In this document: positions 12,085 through 22,740 of the stretch, piece after piece
Layout of the letters: each line of letters starts with the position of its first letter
Numbering within the stretch: position 1 is the first letter of the stretch
Source: Calendula officinalis
Taxonomy: Eukaryota; Streptophyta; Magnoliopsida; Asterales; Asteraceae
Assembly: GCA_963853835.1 (NCBI GenBank)
Contig: OY970824.1
Span: 70,442,372-70,506,371, forward strand
Direction of reading: 5' to 3'
Length of the DNA stretch: 64,000 bases
The notes under the pieces: model-generated
The model's database searches: none
Seen by the model: the letters and a program-made list of their open reading frames with translations, nothing else
Told to the model about the DNA's origin: nothing
Position numbers and translations under genes: made by a program

Positions 12085-13047
12085 TAAAGTTTGCTAGGAT
12101 GTATACCTAATATTGAAAATTTGCAAAGATATAGTTTGTCTTTAACAGCAAAAACAAGATCGAACTTCAGCATTAAAAACTTGAGTCTAGAAATTTGCTA
12201 GACTAAAAAATGAACATTACAAAGGATAAATCAACCAATCAAACAATGAAATCTTAATTTTTTATTTCGATGAGTGATCCAACATGTTGTAGCCCCGAAG
12301 AGTAATCATATTTGTGTCTACTATTTATGCCTACTTATGTGTCAATTCATTTAATGAAACAAATGTCAAAATCAAATGATGGTGTATGAAAATAAAATTA
12401 ATAAATTACAAATATCATCTTATGGCGAATGGAACCATAATATAAGCACAAATAATAAATTTTATCACAAACTATTTGCTAACAATTTTATTAATGTTAA
12501 ATTTCAGCCTTTATTCCACTCCTACTCCCATCGTCTACTAATCATATGACAACTGAGCTAATTATAGAAATTGTCAAAAAAATCGTTTTTGTAACTTAAA
12601 TCACAAAAACTAAATCTTAACTCGATTTGATTAACAATAATTTCACAACCAAAAAACAAATATTTGGTGAACACTGTTTTCTAAAAAAGGACCTAAAGTT
12701 TATGAAAAAGTTTCTAACATCTGGCTTTCATAGTTTCACATGTAATGCAAGTCTTTCTGATCAAAATAAGTAGTCAAGCTCACTAAATGTTTAATTCATT
12801 AAAACGTATAGAAAACAGCAATTTAGAAGACTTCAAGCCATAAGGTATCAAGCACAAACATCGTTTTCGTTTTTAAAATAAATCTGAAACACTTATAGTC
12901 AGCTGACTTTGAATTTGATTTTGACTTTCAGTTTGACAACTGAGCTAAATCTCATTAACTTCTGATAGAAATTAACGAAAGATTCAGGTTCACAACTTAC
13001 ATACAATACAAAAGCTAAAATTTAACTCGACATTATCAAAATATCAA
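12085..13047. other. Intergenic stretch between Helitron and small exon
   Basis: AT-rich, with no recognisable domain, RNA gene or terminal repeats. If the minus-strand exon at 13048-13269 belongs to a real gene, its later exons would be expected here, but I see none. Confidence 0.45.
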
Positions 13048-13269
13048 TTACAAATAAAAATTCAATCGCTGTGTATGTGTGACTGTGTGTGAGAGAGTGT
13101 AGGCACCATAGCGAGCCGTGAGCTGATCAAAAACAGGCAATGGCTTTCTGAGGTGCCTTTGAATTAACAATTGATATTTGTTCCTCCAAATTCCGGCAGG
13201 AAGAAAGCGTTCCGAGACGGCCGGTGTTATAAGCGGAACCACCACGGAGATCGTCTTCTGGAGGAACAT
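13048..13269 (-). CDS. Hypothetical small frame / possible first exon
   Basis: A 73-residue minus-strand frame starts MFLQKTISVVV, with a hydrophobic N-terminus that might be a targeting sequence. Its first ~30 codons coincide with the segment duplicated at 5.3 kb. I recognise no family. The support for coding is indirect: TGGGCC/T promoter-type motifs lie just upstream on the minus strand (13.32-13.40 kb), and the start is followed by a run without stops. The frame ends in low-complexity text, so the true gene may splice out or be dead. Confidence 0.25.
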   Translation of the reverse strand: MFLQKTISVVVPLITPAVSERFLPAGIWRNKYQLLIQRHLRKPLPVFDQLTARYGAYTLSHTVTHTQRLNFYL

Positions 13270-13324
13270 GATTTAGGGTTTCAGCTTCAACTGCCTAATA
13301 TATAGCGTCATGATCGATCGCTTT

Positions 13325-13395
13325 GACCTATTGGGCTTTAATAAACTACATGTCTAATACTTGGGCCTTCATTATGGAGCAGGCCCAAATTCAGG
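13325..13395 (-). promoter_or_regulatory. Cluster of site II-type (TGGGCC/T) motifs
   Basis: Three TGGGCC/T-type motifs lie within 70 bp: 'attgggctt', 'cttgggcct' and 'aggcccaaa' on the plus strand. They sit just upstream of the minus-strand frame ending at 13269. In plants such clusters are common in promoters of housekeeping genes (ribosomal and mitochondrial). The copy at 5.3 kb keeps two of them. Function here is inference. Confidence 0.4.
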
Positions 13396-13400
13396 ATTTG

Positions 13401-13942
13401 AAGTTTTGAACACAAGAAAATTGACATCTAGAAACTACTCTATATTTTATACTCTCAAGTCTCACCTATAAGTTTATTGACATCTAGAATTCATTGATTT
13501 TTTTTTTATCTTATTATTTAATTTTGATATCTATATTTATCAAATCAGTAAAAAGATTTAGTAGGAAATAATGCAATATATTATATAATAAATTAATTAT
13601 GTAGATTAATTGTATTAGCTATATATATATTTTGATTCAATTTTTTTAAGTAAAACTTTGTGATCAATAAGAAACTACAGATTACAAAAATACATTTTTT
13701 CTAGTGGAAATTAAATTGCATGATTGTTTAATATTTACTGTCTAACCATGAATACACACGAATACCCCAATAGTTTAACCTTTATTTAATCAACAAGTTA
13801 ACCCATATGAGATACAACGAAGAATAATGCTAATATCACTATCATCAAGTATTGCTAATATTCCTACATAATGGACTGGAGATTGATTATATTATTTATA
13901 CTTTGTTGAAAATTTGGAATTGCTAGAATTATTACTTAGTAA
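13401..13942. other. AT-rich intergenic stretch
   Basis: No gene or bounded repeat is recognisable. Confidence 0.5.
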
Positions 13943-13945
13943 TAA

Positions 13946-14846
13946 GGGTGCGTTGGTATAGAGAATGAAATCGTAGAGAAATGATCGCAGAGAATGGAAT
14001 TGTAGAGAAAGAGAATTAGTGTGGAGATTGATAATTGACTATTTTGTTTGGTAGCACAGAGATTTCAACAGAGAAATGTAACAGATAATCATTTCTCTTG
14101 TTTGGTACAACAAAAAATTCAATAGAGAATTGAACCAACTTTATCATTAACATGCAACATAATTAACATCCAATCCAAATATCCACTCAACTTCAATGAA
14201 CATCAAAACAACCAAATCAATTCTTCAATCAGACCTAAGGCATTAAAAAAAAAAAACTAAAACGGGATTCGATATTGAAATAAACAAAAGAATACCCATT
14301 TCTTCAATCAGTAACTAACACGGAAATCAATACACTAACCAAGATCAGTAACTTTCTGTTCAATAGAAAGAAAGTTAACCAAAACCAATACACTAAATCA
14401 ATTCAAGTAACTTCTGGTCGATACAATTTCTGTAATAGAAACAAAATCAGTAACAGTTGCCGACAGTATTTCTGTTCGGGAGAAACAATTTATGTTCGAT
14501 AAAGAGAGAGAGCCAGATGGAGAGAGAGAGAGAACGAGAGAGATATAAAGATTGAGATTGGACAGATAAATAGTGAGCGATCGAAGGATGAAGAGAACGG
14601 CTGTGGTGGAAGTTCGATTGTGATTATGTGGCGGAAGGTATTGTTCGACTGTGGTGGAAGTCTCTCAAGTCTCCGTGTCTTTTTTCAATTCCCTACTTTA
14701 CAATTCCCCTTTTCTCTACACATAAGAGGGAAACAAACCTAGGAATTGACAATTCTCCCCTCTTTCATTTTCTCAATGTAACCAAACAAGTGATTTAGAT
14801 GCCAATTCCATTTCTCACCTCCCAAATCTCTATACCAAACACACCC
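13946..14846. mobile_element. Tourist/Harbinger-like element
   Basis: The terminal inverted repeats are GGGTGCGTTGGTATAGAG on the left and CTCTATACCAAACACACCC on the right. Both ends are flanked by the 3-bp TAA (13943-13945, 14847-14849). These are features of PIF/Harbinger MITEs. Near both ends are complementary 'gagaatgaaat'/'atttctc' runs. No transposase is present. Confidence 0.7.
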
Positions 14847-14849
14847 TAA

Positions 14850-15504
14850 CCGAGGTTGGTTTGATTAACAGCAAATATCTAAGATTAATGTATGCAGGAT
14901 ACCCATAGAGAAACCCATGAAACCGATGGTATTGATTAATTAAACAGGACCCAACAGGTATGGGACCAGGCTTGGTAATCGGTTTTATAAGCGGGTCCGA
15001 GTATGGGATTACCAAAACTCATCATAAGCCCGACCCATTATCACCCTTATATAAAATGTGTATGGGTAAAAGATTATAGTTTTTGGTTTGATGAAAAATT
15101 CCATCACAAAAAGGCAAAAATCTATTCTCACACCTATTTGGTGTGTCACCATACAATCATACATAGATATTAACCGATGGTACAATTAGTCGCACATTTT
15201 CATGCATAGGTAAAAATGTAAAATAGCTGGATACGTTTGTGACAACAATTTTCTGCCACTTAATGCCGCATCTCACACAAACCATGAATTTTGATTATAC
15301 CCTAATTTTCTAGCTTTTTATTCTTCTCATCTTTTCAATTTTAGATTGCCCTATCATTACTTCAAAGAGTTGCGATTTGACTTCTAGATGTGATCATTTT
15401 GACCTATTTGTTTGTGTGGTTATGTTTTATTTCTAATGGCCTAGATTGGCAAATTCAAGAAATGTAGCTGAAACGGAAACGGGCCAATGGGGCTGAAAGT
15501 TATA
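14850..15504. other. Intergenic stretch with degenerate repeat
   Basis: No gene. The part at 14890-15060 has 'acccata', 'ggtatggga' and 'gggtccga' phrases typical of dispersed plant repeats, but I could not define its ends. Confidence 0.4.
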
Positions 15505-15818
15505 CTTCCTTCGATTCAAAATAAGTGATACACTTTCCTTTTTAGGGTGAATCAAAATAAGTAATACACTTAAAAAGTTACCTTATTTGGCATAAAAAAA
15601 GTGGAAACTCACACCCACTAATTATTTACTTTAATAAAGTGAAATAACTCATTTACCCTTACTTATACTTTTAAACATTATTAACCATACTTTATTCAAA
15701 AAGTGTGTGACTCATTCCTCACTAATCATCAAATTAATCGAATTTAACCATCATTATAATCTTTTACCTCAAAAACCATGAAATTCAAAGTATATAACTT
15801 ATTTTGAATCGGAGGAAG
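15505..15818. mobile_element. Stowaway-like MITE
   Basis: The terminal repeats are CTTCCTTCGATTCAAAATAAG and, at the other end, the complement of CTTCCTCCGATTCAAAATAAG. They are flanked by TA on each side, as expected for Tc1/mariner-type Stowaway elements. It belongs to the same subfamily as 58248-58542. Confidence 0.8.
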
Positions 15819-15820
15819 TA

Positions 15821-16310
15821 TTAATAGTAAAGTATGACAGAATTTGGGACCGAATTTATGCTAGCTTACTACAATATATAAAAAAGACATGTACGGGTAA
15901 CTCGATTCCTTCGTGTAATCTTTTTTCCTTGAATGGGAAAGACACACACATCCAATTATTCGACATATTTGTCTCCAATAGAACTTAATACATAACATTT
16001 TGGTTGATGTGCTACAAGCCTACAACGATACAACTAGGGTAAAAGCCCTTTGGAAATGTTTTAACTACTAGAATATGTATTAATCTAATAATCTTTACCC
16101 TGGAAATATATAGTAAAAAATATTGCAAAAAAAGGCTTCTTTGAGCATGATCAAGATTCGAGAATTCAAGATTGTGGTTTATGTCCACCCACAAGAACCA
16201 TGCATGGTGGATAAGGTTGGTTGGTTAATTTCTAGGAGATATTTGCTCACGGGTGGTATCTGATTGGGTCAACGGTTTGGGGCTACCCATTAATGAACAC
16301 AATTATTATA
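15821..16310. other. Intergenic stretch
   Basis: No gene is recognisable up to the target duplication of the gypsy block. Confidence 0.5.
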
Positions 16311-16484
16311 TGTACTGTAACGATTCGAAATTGTAAATAAATAAAATATGTAAAAATATGATAATTATGGATAAATCATATAAAACACGTGGAAATTGGT
16401 TTCGTGTCGTTTGGACACCGTACGAGAAAGTTATGGGCGAAACCGGGTCGAGACAAAGTTGGAAAAGTGCAGCCCTGGCTGCAT

Positions 16485-16640
16485 AAGGAGTTCGCGACGC
16501 GAACTCGAGATAACGATCGCGAACGGATGCCAGGGAGTTTGGCCATCGGTCGCTAAGTAGTTCGCGCCTGGGTAACGATCGCTAAGTATGGCCGAGCATG
16601 CAAAGTTAGCGACGCGAACTTAGTTCGCGCCGTGAACTCT
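16485..16640 (+). repeat. GC-rich palindrome cluster in LTR
   Basis: A local island contains GTTCGCGACGCGAAC-type palindromes and several 'cgatcgc' half sites, in an LTR that is otherwise AT-rich. Equivalent clusters sit at 20940-21090, 27535-27680 and 31380-31530 in the other LTRs, and at 6570-6760 in the solo LTR. Confidence 0.7.
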
Positions 16641-17389
16641 GGACGACCAGCATTAAAGACGGGTTGAGCTCATTAATTGCCATATCAAAACCCTAGTTTT
16701 CTCTCTTGGCGATTTTTGAGCATAGCATCTGGTTTGGGTTGATTTCTTCACAAATCTTTGGTAGATTTCACTCCTAGTGGAAGATTAAAGGTAAATCTTC
16801 ACTCTTTCATCTTTGTAGCTCAAGATCTATGGATCTTGAAGCTAGGGTTTGAAACCCTAGTTCGTGGGTTGGTGATTTATGGTGAAATAAATGATGTATA
16901 CACTTAATAGATGGTATATTAACAAGTAAAACAAGTGTATGATTTCGATTTGTAAGAGTCTTAAGGGTTGGTTAAACCTAGGGTTTGGTAATCACCATAT
17001 TTGGGGAAAATGGATTGATGGGTGTTATCTAGAGGTAGATGAACACACTGGTAGTAGTTTGTGATGATAATCTTGTTGTGATTATTGTATTAGGCTTTTG
17101 GTGACATTTTGGAAAGTCGGTGAAATTGTGGAAGCAAGAGTATTGGTGTCAAGAACACGGTTTGAGCATCATATTGCTAAGGTGAGTACGTGTGGAACTT
17201 TACTGAGTACATAGCCTATGAAATACATTTTTATACTTGTGTTACGGTCTATTTGCTTAATTGAATAGACTTATAGTTGTTTAGTTAGTTATGAATTATT
17301 GTTAATATATAACTAACTGGTTTGATGATGAATGTGATAGCCGAAAACTAGTTTGGCATAACCTTTGAGTTATGGTGAGAACGAGATGA

Positions 17390-17610
17390 TGTGATGCTAG
17401 TTAGTTCGGGGGCAACCCGATAACTAGACATGGTGATGTTTCTAGCTAGTTCGGGGGCAACCCGATAGTTAGATAGGATAGTGTTTCCAGCTAGTTCGGG
17501 GGCAACCCGATAGTTGGATTTAAGGGTGCTTTTAGCTAGTTCGGGGGCAACCGGATAGTTGGGCACGTTAGAGTTGCTAGTTAGCTCGGGGGCAACCCGA
17601 TAACTAGATA
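17390..17610 (+). repeat. Short direct repeats in LTR of element A
   Basis: Five copies of a unit built on 'ctagttcgggggcaaccc' are spaced about 43-58 bp apart. Each is a small imperfect palindrome (CGGG...CCCG). The 3' LTR has the same five copies (32290-32510). Element B has different G/C palindromes at the same LTR position. Confidence 0.75.
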
Positions 17611-18019
17611 TGTGTTGCTAGGAAAGCAAGGTTTGAAGCCACCATAGGGTGACTAAATAGATGGATGATATTACTTGTTTGTTGATTACTTGGATAACCG
17701 ATTATTATTATTAATGGGTCTAAACCCACGTATCTCACGAGATGTTTTTGTCTCACGTTCTCCTTGTCTTGTTTTGCTATGTACTCAGGTTCGGGATCGA
17801 AGGCTTAGGTACGCATGGATAGAGATGCGGGACCTAGAATAGAAGAGCACTAGATTGGATTTAGTCTTAGCTTGGTTATGATCTATTTTGTAACACCTAC
17901 TTTTATACTCTGATTTCATACCAAGGTTTTTGTAAATCCAAATTTGGGGATGTTCTTCTATTTATAAAAATGTTTTATTTTGGCCAATATTTGGTATTAA
18001 AATTTGAGGTGTTACAACT

Positions 18020-18031
18020 TGGTATCAGAGC
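18020..18031 (+). promoter_or_regulatory. Primer-binding site of element A
   Basis: TGGTATCAGAGC lies three bases after the 5' LTR and is complementary to the 3' end of plant initiator Met-tRNA, the usual reverse-transcription primer for this group. Confidence 0.85.
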
Positions 18032-18274
18032 TATAGTTTAAGTGAATTAGGTTGGATGACCATCCTAGTCTTAGACTGTAGCATTATGAATGTAAGATTC
18101 CTTAAGATCATAGGTTGACCTTGAGACTTTATGTTAAGTTTAGGGTTGAACCTAGGGGGACCGACGAAAATTTGTTATGATTATGGATGTTGAGTCCTAT
18201 GTGACTAATGGGATGTACACAAGTCACAAGGTACTAAATGTTTAATGTCTTTCGTATAGTCTTGATTGAAAGAT

Positions 18275-20770
18275 ATGGTGACCACGCGAAGAAGTGGTAA
18301 AGCCCCGGAAAACCGGGAGGAGGAGATACCTCCTGTAGAGGTTGAGGTTGAACAAGAAAGTCAACCGTCGTTGCATCGGGTTGGTGAGTCGGAGGTCGGA
18401 GCTAATAGAACTCCGGTAACCATGGCGGATCTCCAAACTATTATCGATCAAATCAAGGGAACGGTGGCCGAAGAAGTGCACCGTATTATTGGAGACCATG
18501 AAAGGTCGGGTGGAGACCGTGAATCTGAGGCTAAATCGGAAGAAAGAACCGGGGGTAGTGGCACCGGGGAAGGGAAGTCCTCCACGGGTGGCCAAAGTGA
18601 TGCTAGGGCTAGGCCCGTTGTGAAAGAAAGTTGTTCGTTTAAATCCTTCATGGCTTGTAAGCCAAATGTGTACACGGGTAGTTCGGACCCGAAGATAACA
18701 ATGAGGTGGATCCGAGAAACCGAGAGGGTTATCGGTAGTAGCAAGTGTAAAAATACCGATATGGTGACGTATGCGTCACAATTGCTAAAAGAAGATGCCA
18801 TGGTTTGGTGGGATATTGTGTATGAGACCCTCGGGAAGGAGGTGGTTGAAAAGATGTCGTGGGAGGAGTTCACCACGAGATTGAAAAAGAAATTTTGTCC
18901 CGAAAGGGATTTGGAAAAGATGCACGAGAAGTTCGTGACCCTCAAGAAGGGTGATATGTCAATCGAAGAATACTCGAGGGAGTTCACCGGATTGCTCCCG
19001 TTTGTTGCTAAAACCTACTCGGATGAGAGGTTGAGAGTGGTTCGGTATGCAAGTGGGCTACCGTGGGATTATCAGTTGGAGGTTAAGAGGGCGGTCTCAC
19101 TCGATGAGGCTATTTGTGCCGCCCGGGGTGTAGAGGAGGTGAATGTGGCAAGGATTGCCGAGAGGGCCCATGTGGGCGAAAAGAGAAAAGCCGAGAGTGG
19201 CTCGGGTACTTATAAGAAGGGGAAGTTCACATCGAGCTTCTCTAAACAAGGAAGTGTAGGTTCTTGCAAGAAATGCGGGAAAAATCATACCGGCGAGTGC
19301 CGAAGTGCGTCGAGGTCTTGTTTTAGTTGTGGTAGACCGGGGCATGTAGCCCGGGATTGTAAGGTCAAGTCGTTGGCCGATGTGGAGTGTTTCTCGTGTC
19401 ACGAGAAGGGGCACTATAGCAATGTGTGCCCAAAGAAGGGAATCGAGTCGATGGTGTCCACGGCTCAAAAGAAAGTGGAACCGGCTAAGGTGAAGGGGCG
19501 ATCCTTCCAACTCACTCGAGAGGAGGCGAAGGAGGCACATGATGTGGTGTCAGGTACTTTATTTCTTAACTCCTTGCCAACTTATATCTTGTTTGATTCG
19601 GGTTCCAATTATTCATTTGTGTCTCATGAGTTTGGTAGAAAGTTGAATGTGGTATCGGAATTATTAGATGAGGTTTATGAAATAGAGGTAGCCGATGGGA
19701 AAACCTCAATGGTTGAATATGTCTATAGAAATTGTGAATTAGAAATTGACGGTAGAAAATTTAAGGTAGACTTGTTGCCCATGGGAATTAGGGCGTTTGA
19801 TGTGGTTATCGGTATGGATTGGTTGGGTATGTACCAATCCAAGATTTTGTGTGGAAAGAAAATAGTGTCGATTAGGACACCCGAGAATGAGAAGGTGTAT
19901 GTGTATGGGGAGAAACGACATCACATGCCCAATGTGATTACCGCCATCAAGGCGAGGAAAAGTATATCGAAAGGTTGTGCATCGTTTATTGCATATGTAC
20001 TAGATGGCCGAAAGGAAAAGAAGTCAATGGATGATGTCAAAATTATTCGGGATTTCCCCGAGGTATTTCTCGATGACTTGCCCGGTTTGCCGCCGGAGAG
20101 ACAAGTCGAGTTTAAGATTGATTTAGTTCCGGGGGCGACGCCGATTGCTCGTGCTCCCTATCGTTTAGCTCCCACCGAAATGCGGGAATTGATGACCCAA
20201 TTGCAAGAATTGTTAGATAAAGGTTTTATTCGTCCGAGTTCGTCACCGTGGGGTGCACCGGTGTTATTTGTTAAAAAGAAAGACGGTTCGATGAGAATGT
20301 GTATTGACTACCGAGAGTTGAATAAGGTAACTATTAAAAACCGTTACCCGTTGCCAAGAATTGACGACTTATTCGACCAATTGCAAGGTGCTAGTTACTT
20401 CTAGAAGATCGATTTGAGGTCGGGTTATCACCAAGTTCGGGTGAAAGAAGGCGACACCGAGAAGACGGCTTTTCGTACACGTTATGGTCATTATGAATTT
20501 CTAGTGATGCCGTTTGGTCTTACAAATGCGCCGGCTATTTTTATGGATTTAATGAATCGGGTTTGTAAACCGTTCCTTGATAAGTTTTTGATTGTGTTTA
20601 TTGACGACATTTTGATTTATTCGAAAACCGAAGAAGAACACGAAAGTCATTTGAGGCTTGTGTTGGATGTGTTAAAACGGGAGAAGTTGTATGCAAAATT
20701 CTCGAAGTGTGAGTTTTGGTTGCGGGAAGTGCAATTCTTAGGTCACGTGGTGACGTGTGATGGTATTAAA
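18275..20770 (+). pseudogene. Element A gag-pol, left part (gag, protease, reverse transcriptase)
   Basis: The frame begins MVTTRRSGKAPE, the same start as in element B. In order it shows a retrotransposon gag domain (around WWDIVYETLGKEV), three zinc-knuckle motifs (CKKCGKNHTGEC, CFSCGRPGHVARDC, CFSCHEKGHYSNVC), an aspartic protease motif (LFDSGSNYSF), and reverse transcriptase with YRELNKVTIKNRYPLPRID. An in-frame TAG at 20402-20404, in place of the serine codon TCA in element B, ends the long frame. The same frame then continues through the FIDDILIYS catalytic motif to 20770, where element B is inserted. The upstream ATG-less extension to 18266 is not used because both elements share the 18275 start. 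Confidence 0.9.
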
Positions 20771-22491
20771 TGTAACCACCCGAAATTGTGAATAAATAAA
20801 ATATGTAAAAATATGATAATTATGGATAAATCATATAAAACACGTGTAAATTGGTTTCGTGTCGTTTGGACACCGTACGAGAAAGTTATGGGCGAAATCG
20901 GGTCAAGACACTTGATGAAAAGTGCAGCCCTGCTGCCTCAAGGAGTTCGCGTCGCGAACTATAGTTCCCGATCGGGAACTGGCTCCAGGGAGTTTGGCCA
21001 TGGGTCGCGATGTAGATCGCGTCGAGTTAGCGATCGCTAAGTGTTGCCAGATATGGAGAGTTAGCGACGCGAACTATGTTCGCGCCGTGAACTCTGGACG
21101 ACCAGCATTAAAGTCGGGATTTGGCTCATTTATTGCATTTGTAAACCCTAGTTTCTCTCCTTGGCGATTTTCGAGCATAGCATCTGGTTTGGGTTGATTT
21201 CTTCACAAATCCTTGGTAGATTTCACTCCTAGAGGAAGATTAAAGGTATATCTTCACTCTTTCATCTTTGTAGCTTAAGATCTATGGATCTTGAAGCTAG
21301 GGTTTGAAACCCTAGTTCTTGGGTTGGTGATTTATGGTTAAATAAATGGTGTGTACACTTAATAGATGGTAGATTAACAAGGGAATCAAGTGTATGGTTA
21401 AGATTTGTAAGAATCTTAAGGGTTGGTTAAACCTAGGGTTTGGTAATCACCATATTTGGGGAAAATGGATTGATGGGTGTTATCTAGAGGTAGATGAACA
21501 CATTGGTAGTAGTAATTGATGTTGATCATATTGTGATAATTGTATTAGGCTTTTGGTGAAGTCTTGGAAAGTTGATTGGATTGAGAAGCAAGAGATTGGG
21601 TGTCAAGAACACGGTTTGAGCATCTTATTGCTAAGGTGAGTACGTGTGGACTTTACTGAGTACATAGCCTATGAAATACATTTTTATTACTTGTGTTATA
21701 GTCTATTTGCTTAATTGTGTAGACTAGTAGTTGATAGTTAGTTATACCGATGATAGTATTGAACTAACTTGTTTGATGATAGACGTGATAGCCGAGAGCT
21801 AGATTGACATAACCATCGAGTTATGATATGGTGAGATGATGTGATGATTCGGGGGATCCCGGTCATGAGGTATGGAATGGGGAGCATTTGGGCGGATCCC
21901 CATCGGCCCATTCCATGATAGTAGTCTTGCTAACTGGAAGTAGTCCGGCGAGTAAGGCAGGTATTGGTAGATTGGGCGATTCCCTCTTGCCTTTACCTTG
22001 AAGCTTGTTAATGCGGGGGATCCCCGGTTAATAAGTTAATGTGGTTCTAGTTGGTTGGGGATGTCCCGACAACTAGGTATGATTGCTAGGAAAGCAAGGT
22101 ATTAGAGTCACAATATGGTGACTAGATAGATGGGTGATAGCTTATGAGTTTGTTTGTTTGATTGTGATTCGGTTATTATTATTAACCTTGGGGTCTAAAC
22201 CCATGTAGCTCACGAGACGTTTTTGTCTCACGTACTCCTTGTTTTGTTTTGCTATGTACTCAGGTTCGGGATCGAAGGCTTAGGTACGCATGGATAGAGG
22301 TGCGGGACCTAGAATAGAAGAGCACTAGATTGGATTTAGTCTTAGCTTGGTTATGATCTATTTTGTAACACCTACTTTTATACTCTGATTTCATACCAAG
22401 GTTTTTGTAAATCCAAATTTGGGAATGTTCTTCTATTTATAAAATGTTTTATTTTGGGCCAATATTTGGTATTAAAATATGAGGTGTTACA
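20771..22491 (+). repeat. 5' LTR of element B
   Basis: Begins TGTAACCACCCGAAATTG and ends GAGGTGTTACA. It has a GC palindrome cluster near 20940-21090, including GTTCGCGTCGCGAAC and GTTCCCGATCGGGAAC. G/C-rich 'gggggatccc' repeats lie near 21845-22080, in the position where A has 'gggggcaaccc' repeats. Confidence 0.94.
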
Positions 22492-22494
22492 ACT

Positions 22495-22506
22495 TGGTAT
22501 CAGAGC
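22495..22506 (+). promoter_or_regulatory. Primer-binding site of element B
   Basis: TGGTATCAGAGC lies three bases after the 5' LTR, identical in sequence and spacing to element A, and matches the initiator Met-tRNA 3' end. Confidence 0.85.
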
Positions 22507-22740
22507 TATAGTTTAAGTGAATTAGGTTGGATAACCATCCTAGTCTTAGACTGTGGCATTAGGAATATAAGATTCCTTAAGATCATAGGTTGACCTTGAG
22601 ACCTTATATTAAGTTTAGGGTTGAACCTAGGGGACCGATGAATTCGTTATGATTTTGGATATTGAGTCTTATGTGACTAATGGGTTGTACACAAGGTACT
22701 AAATGTTTAATGTCTTTCGTATAGTCTTGATTGAAAGAAA

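Larger units (their letters stand above)
16316..18016 (+). repeat. 5' LTR of element A
   Basis: Begins TGTAACGATTCGAAATTG and ends GAGGTGTTACA (TG...CA). It contains a GC-rich palindrome cluster (16490-16640) and a five-fold 'agttcgggggcaaccc' repeat (17390-17610). It is directly followed by the primer-binding site. Confidence 0.93.

Noticed and set aside
17348..17566. Minus-strand frame encoding a repeated NYRVAPELA peptide (also at 32246-32464)
   Set aside because: It is the reverse of the short LTR repeats in element A. The same frame in both LTRs follows from LTR identity, not coding.
17390..17610. Regularly spaced short repeats resembling a CRISPR array
   Set aside because: They lie in a plant LTR, the spacers are related to each other, and there are no cas genes.
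20813..21197. Short frames repeated at 27405-27789
   Set aside because: They are within the two LTRs of element B and overlap in different frames; they reflect the GC palindrome cluster, not a conserved protein.
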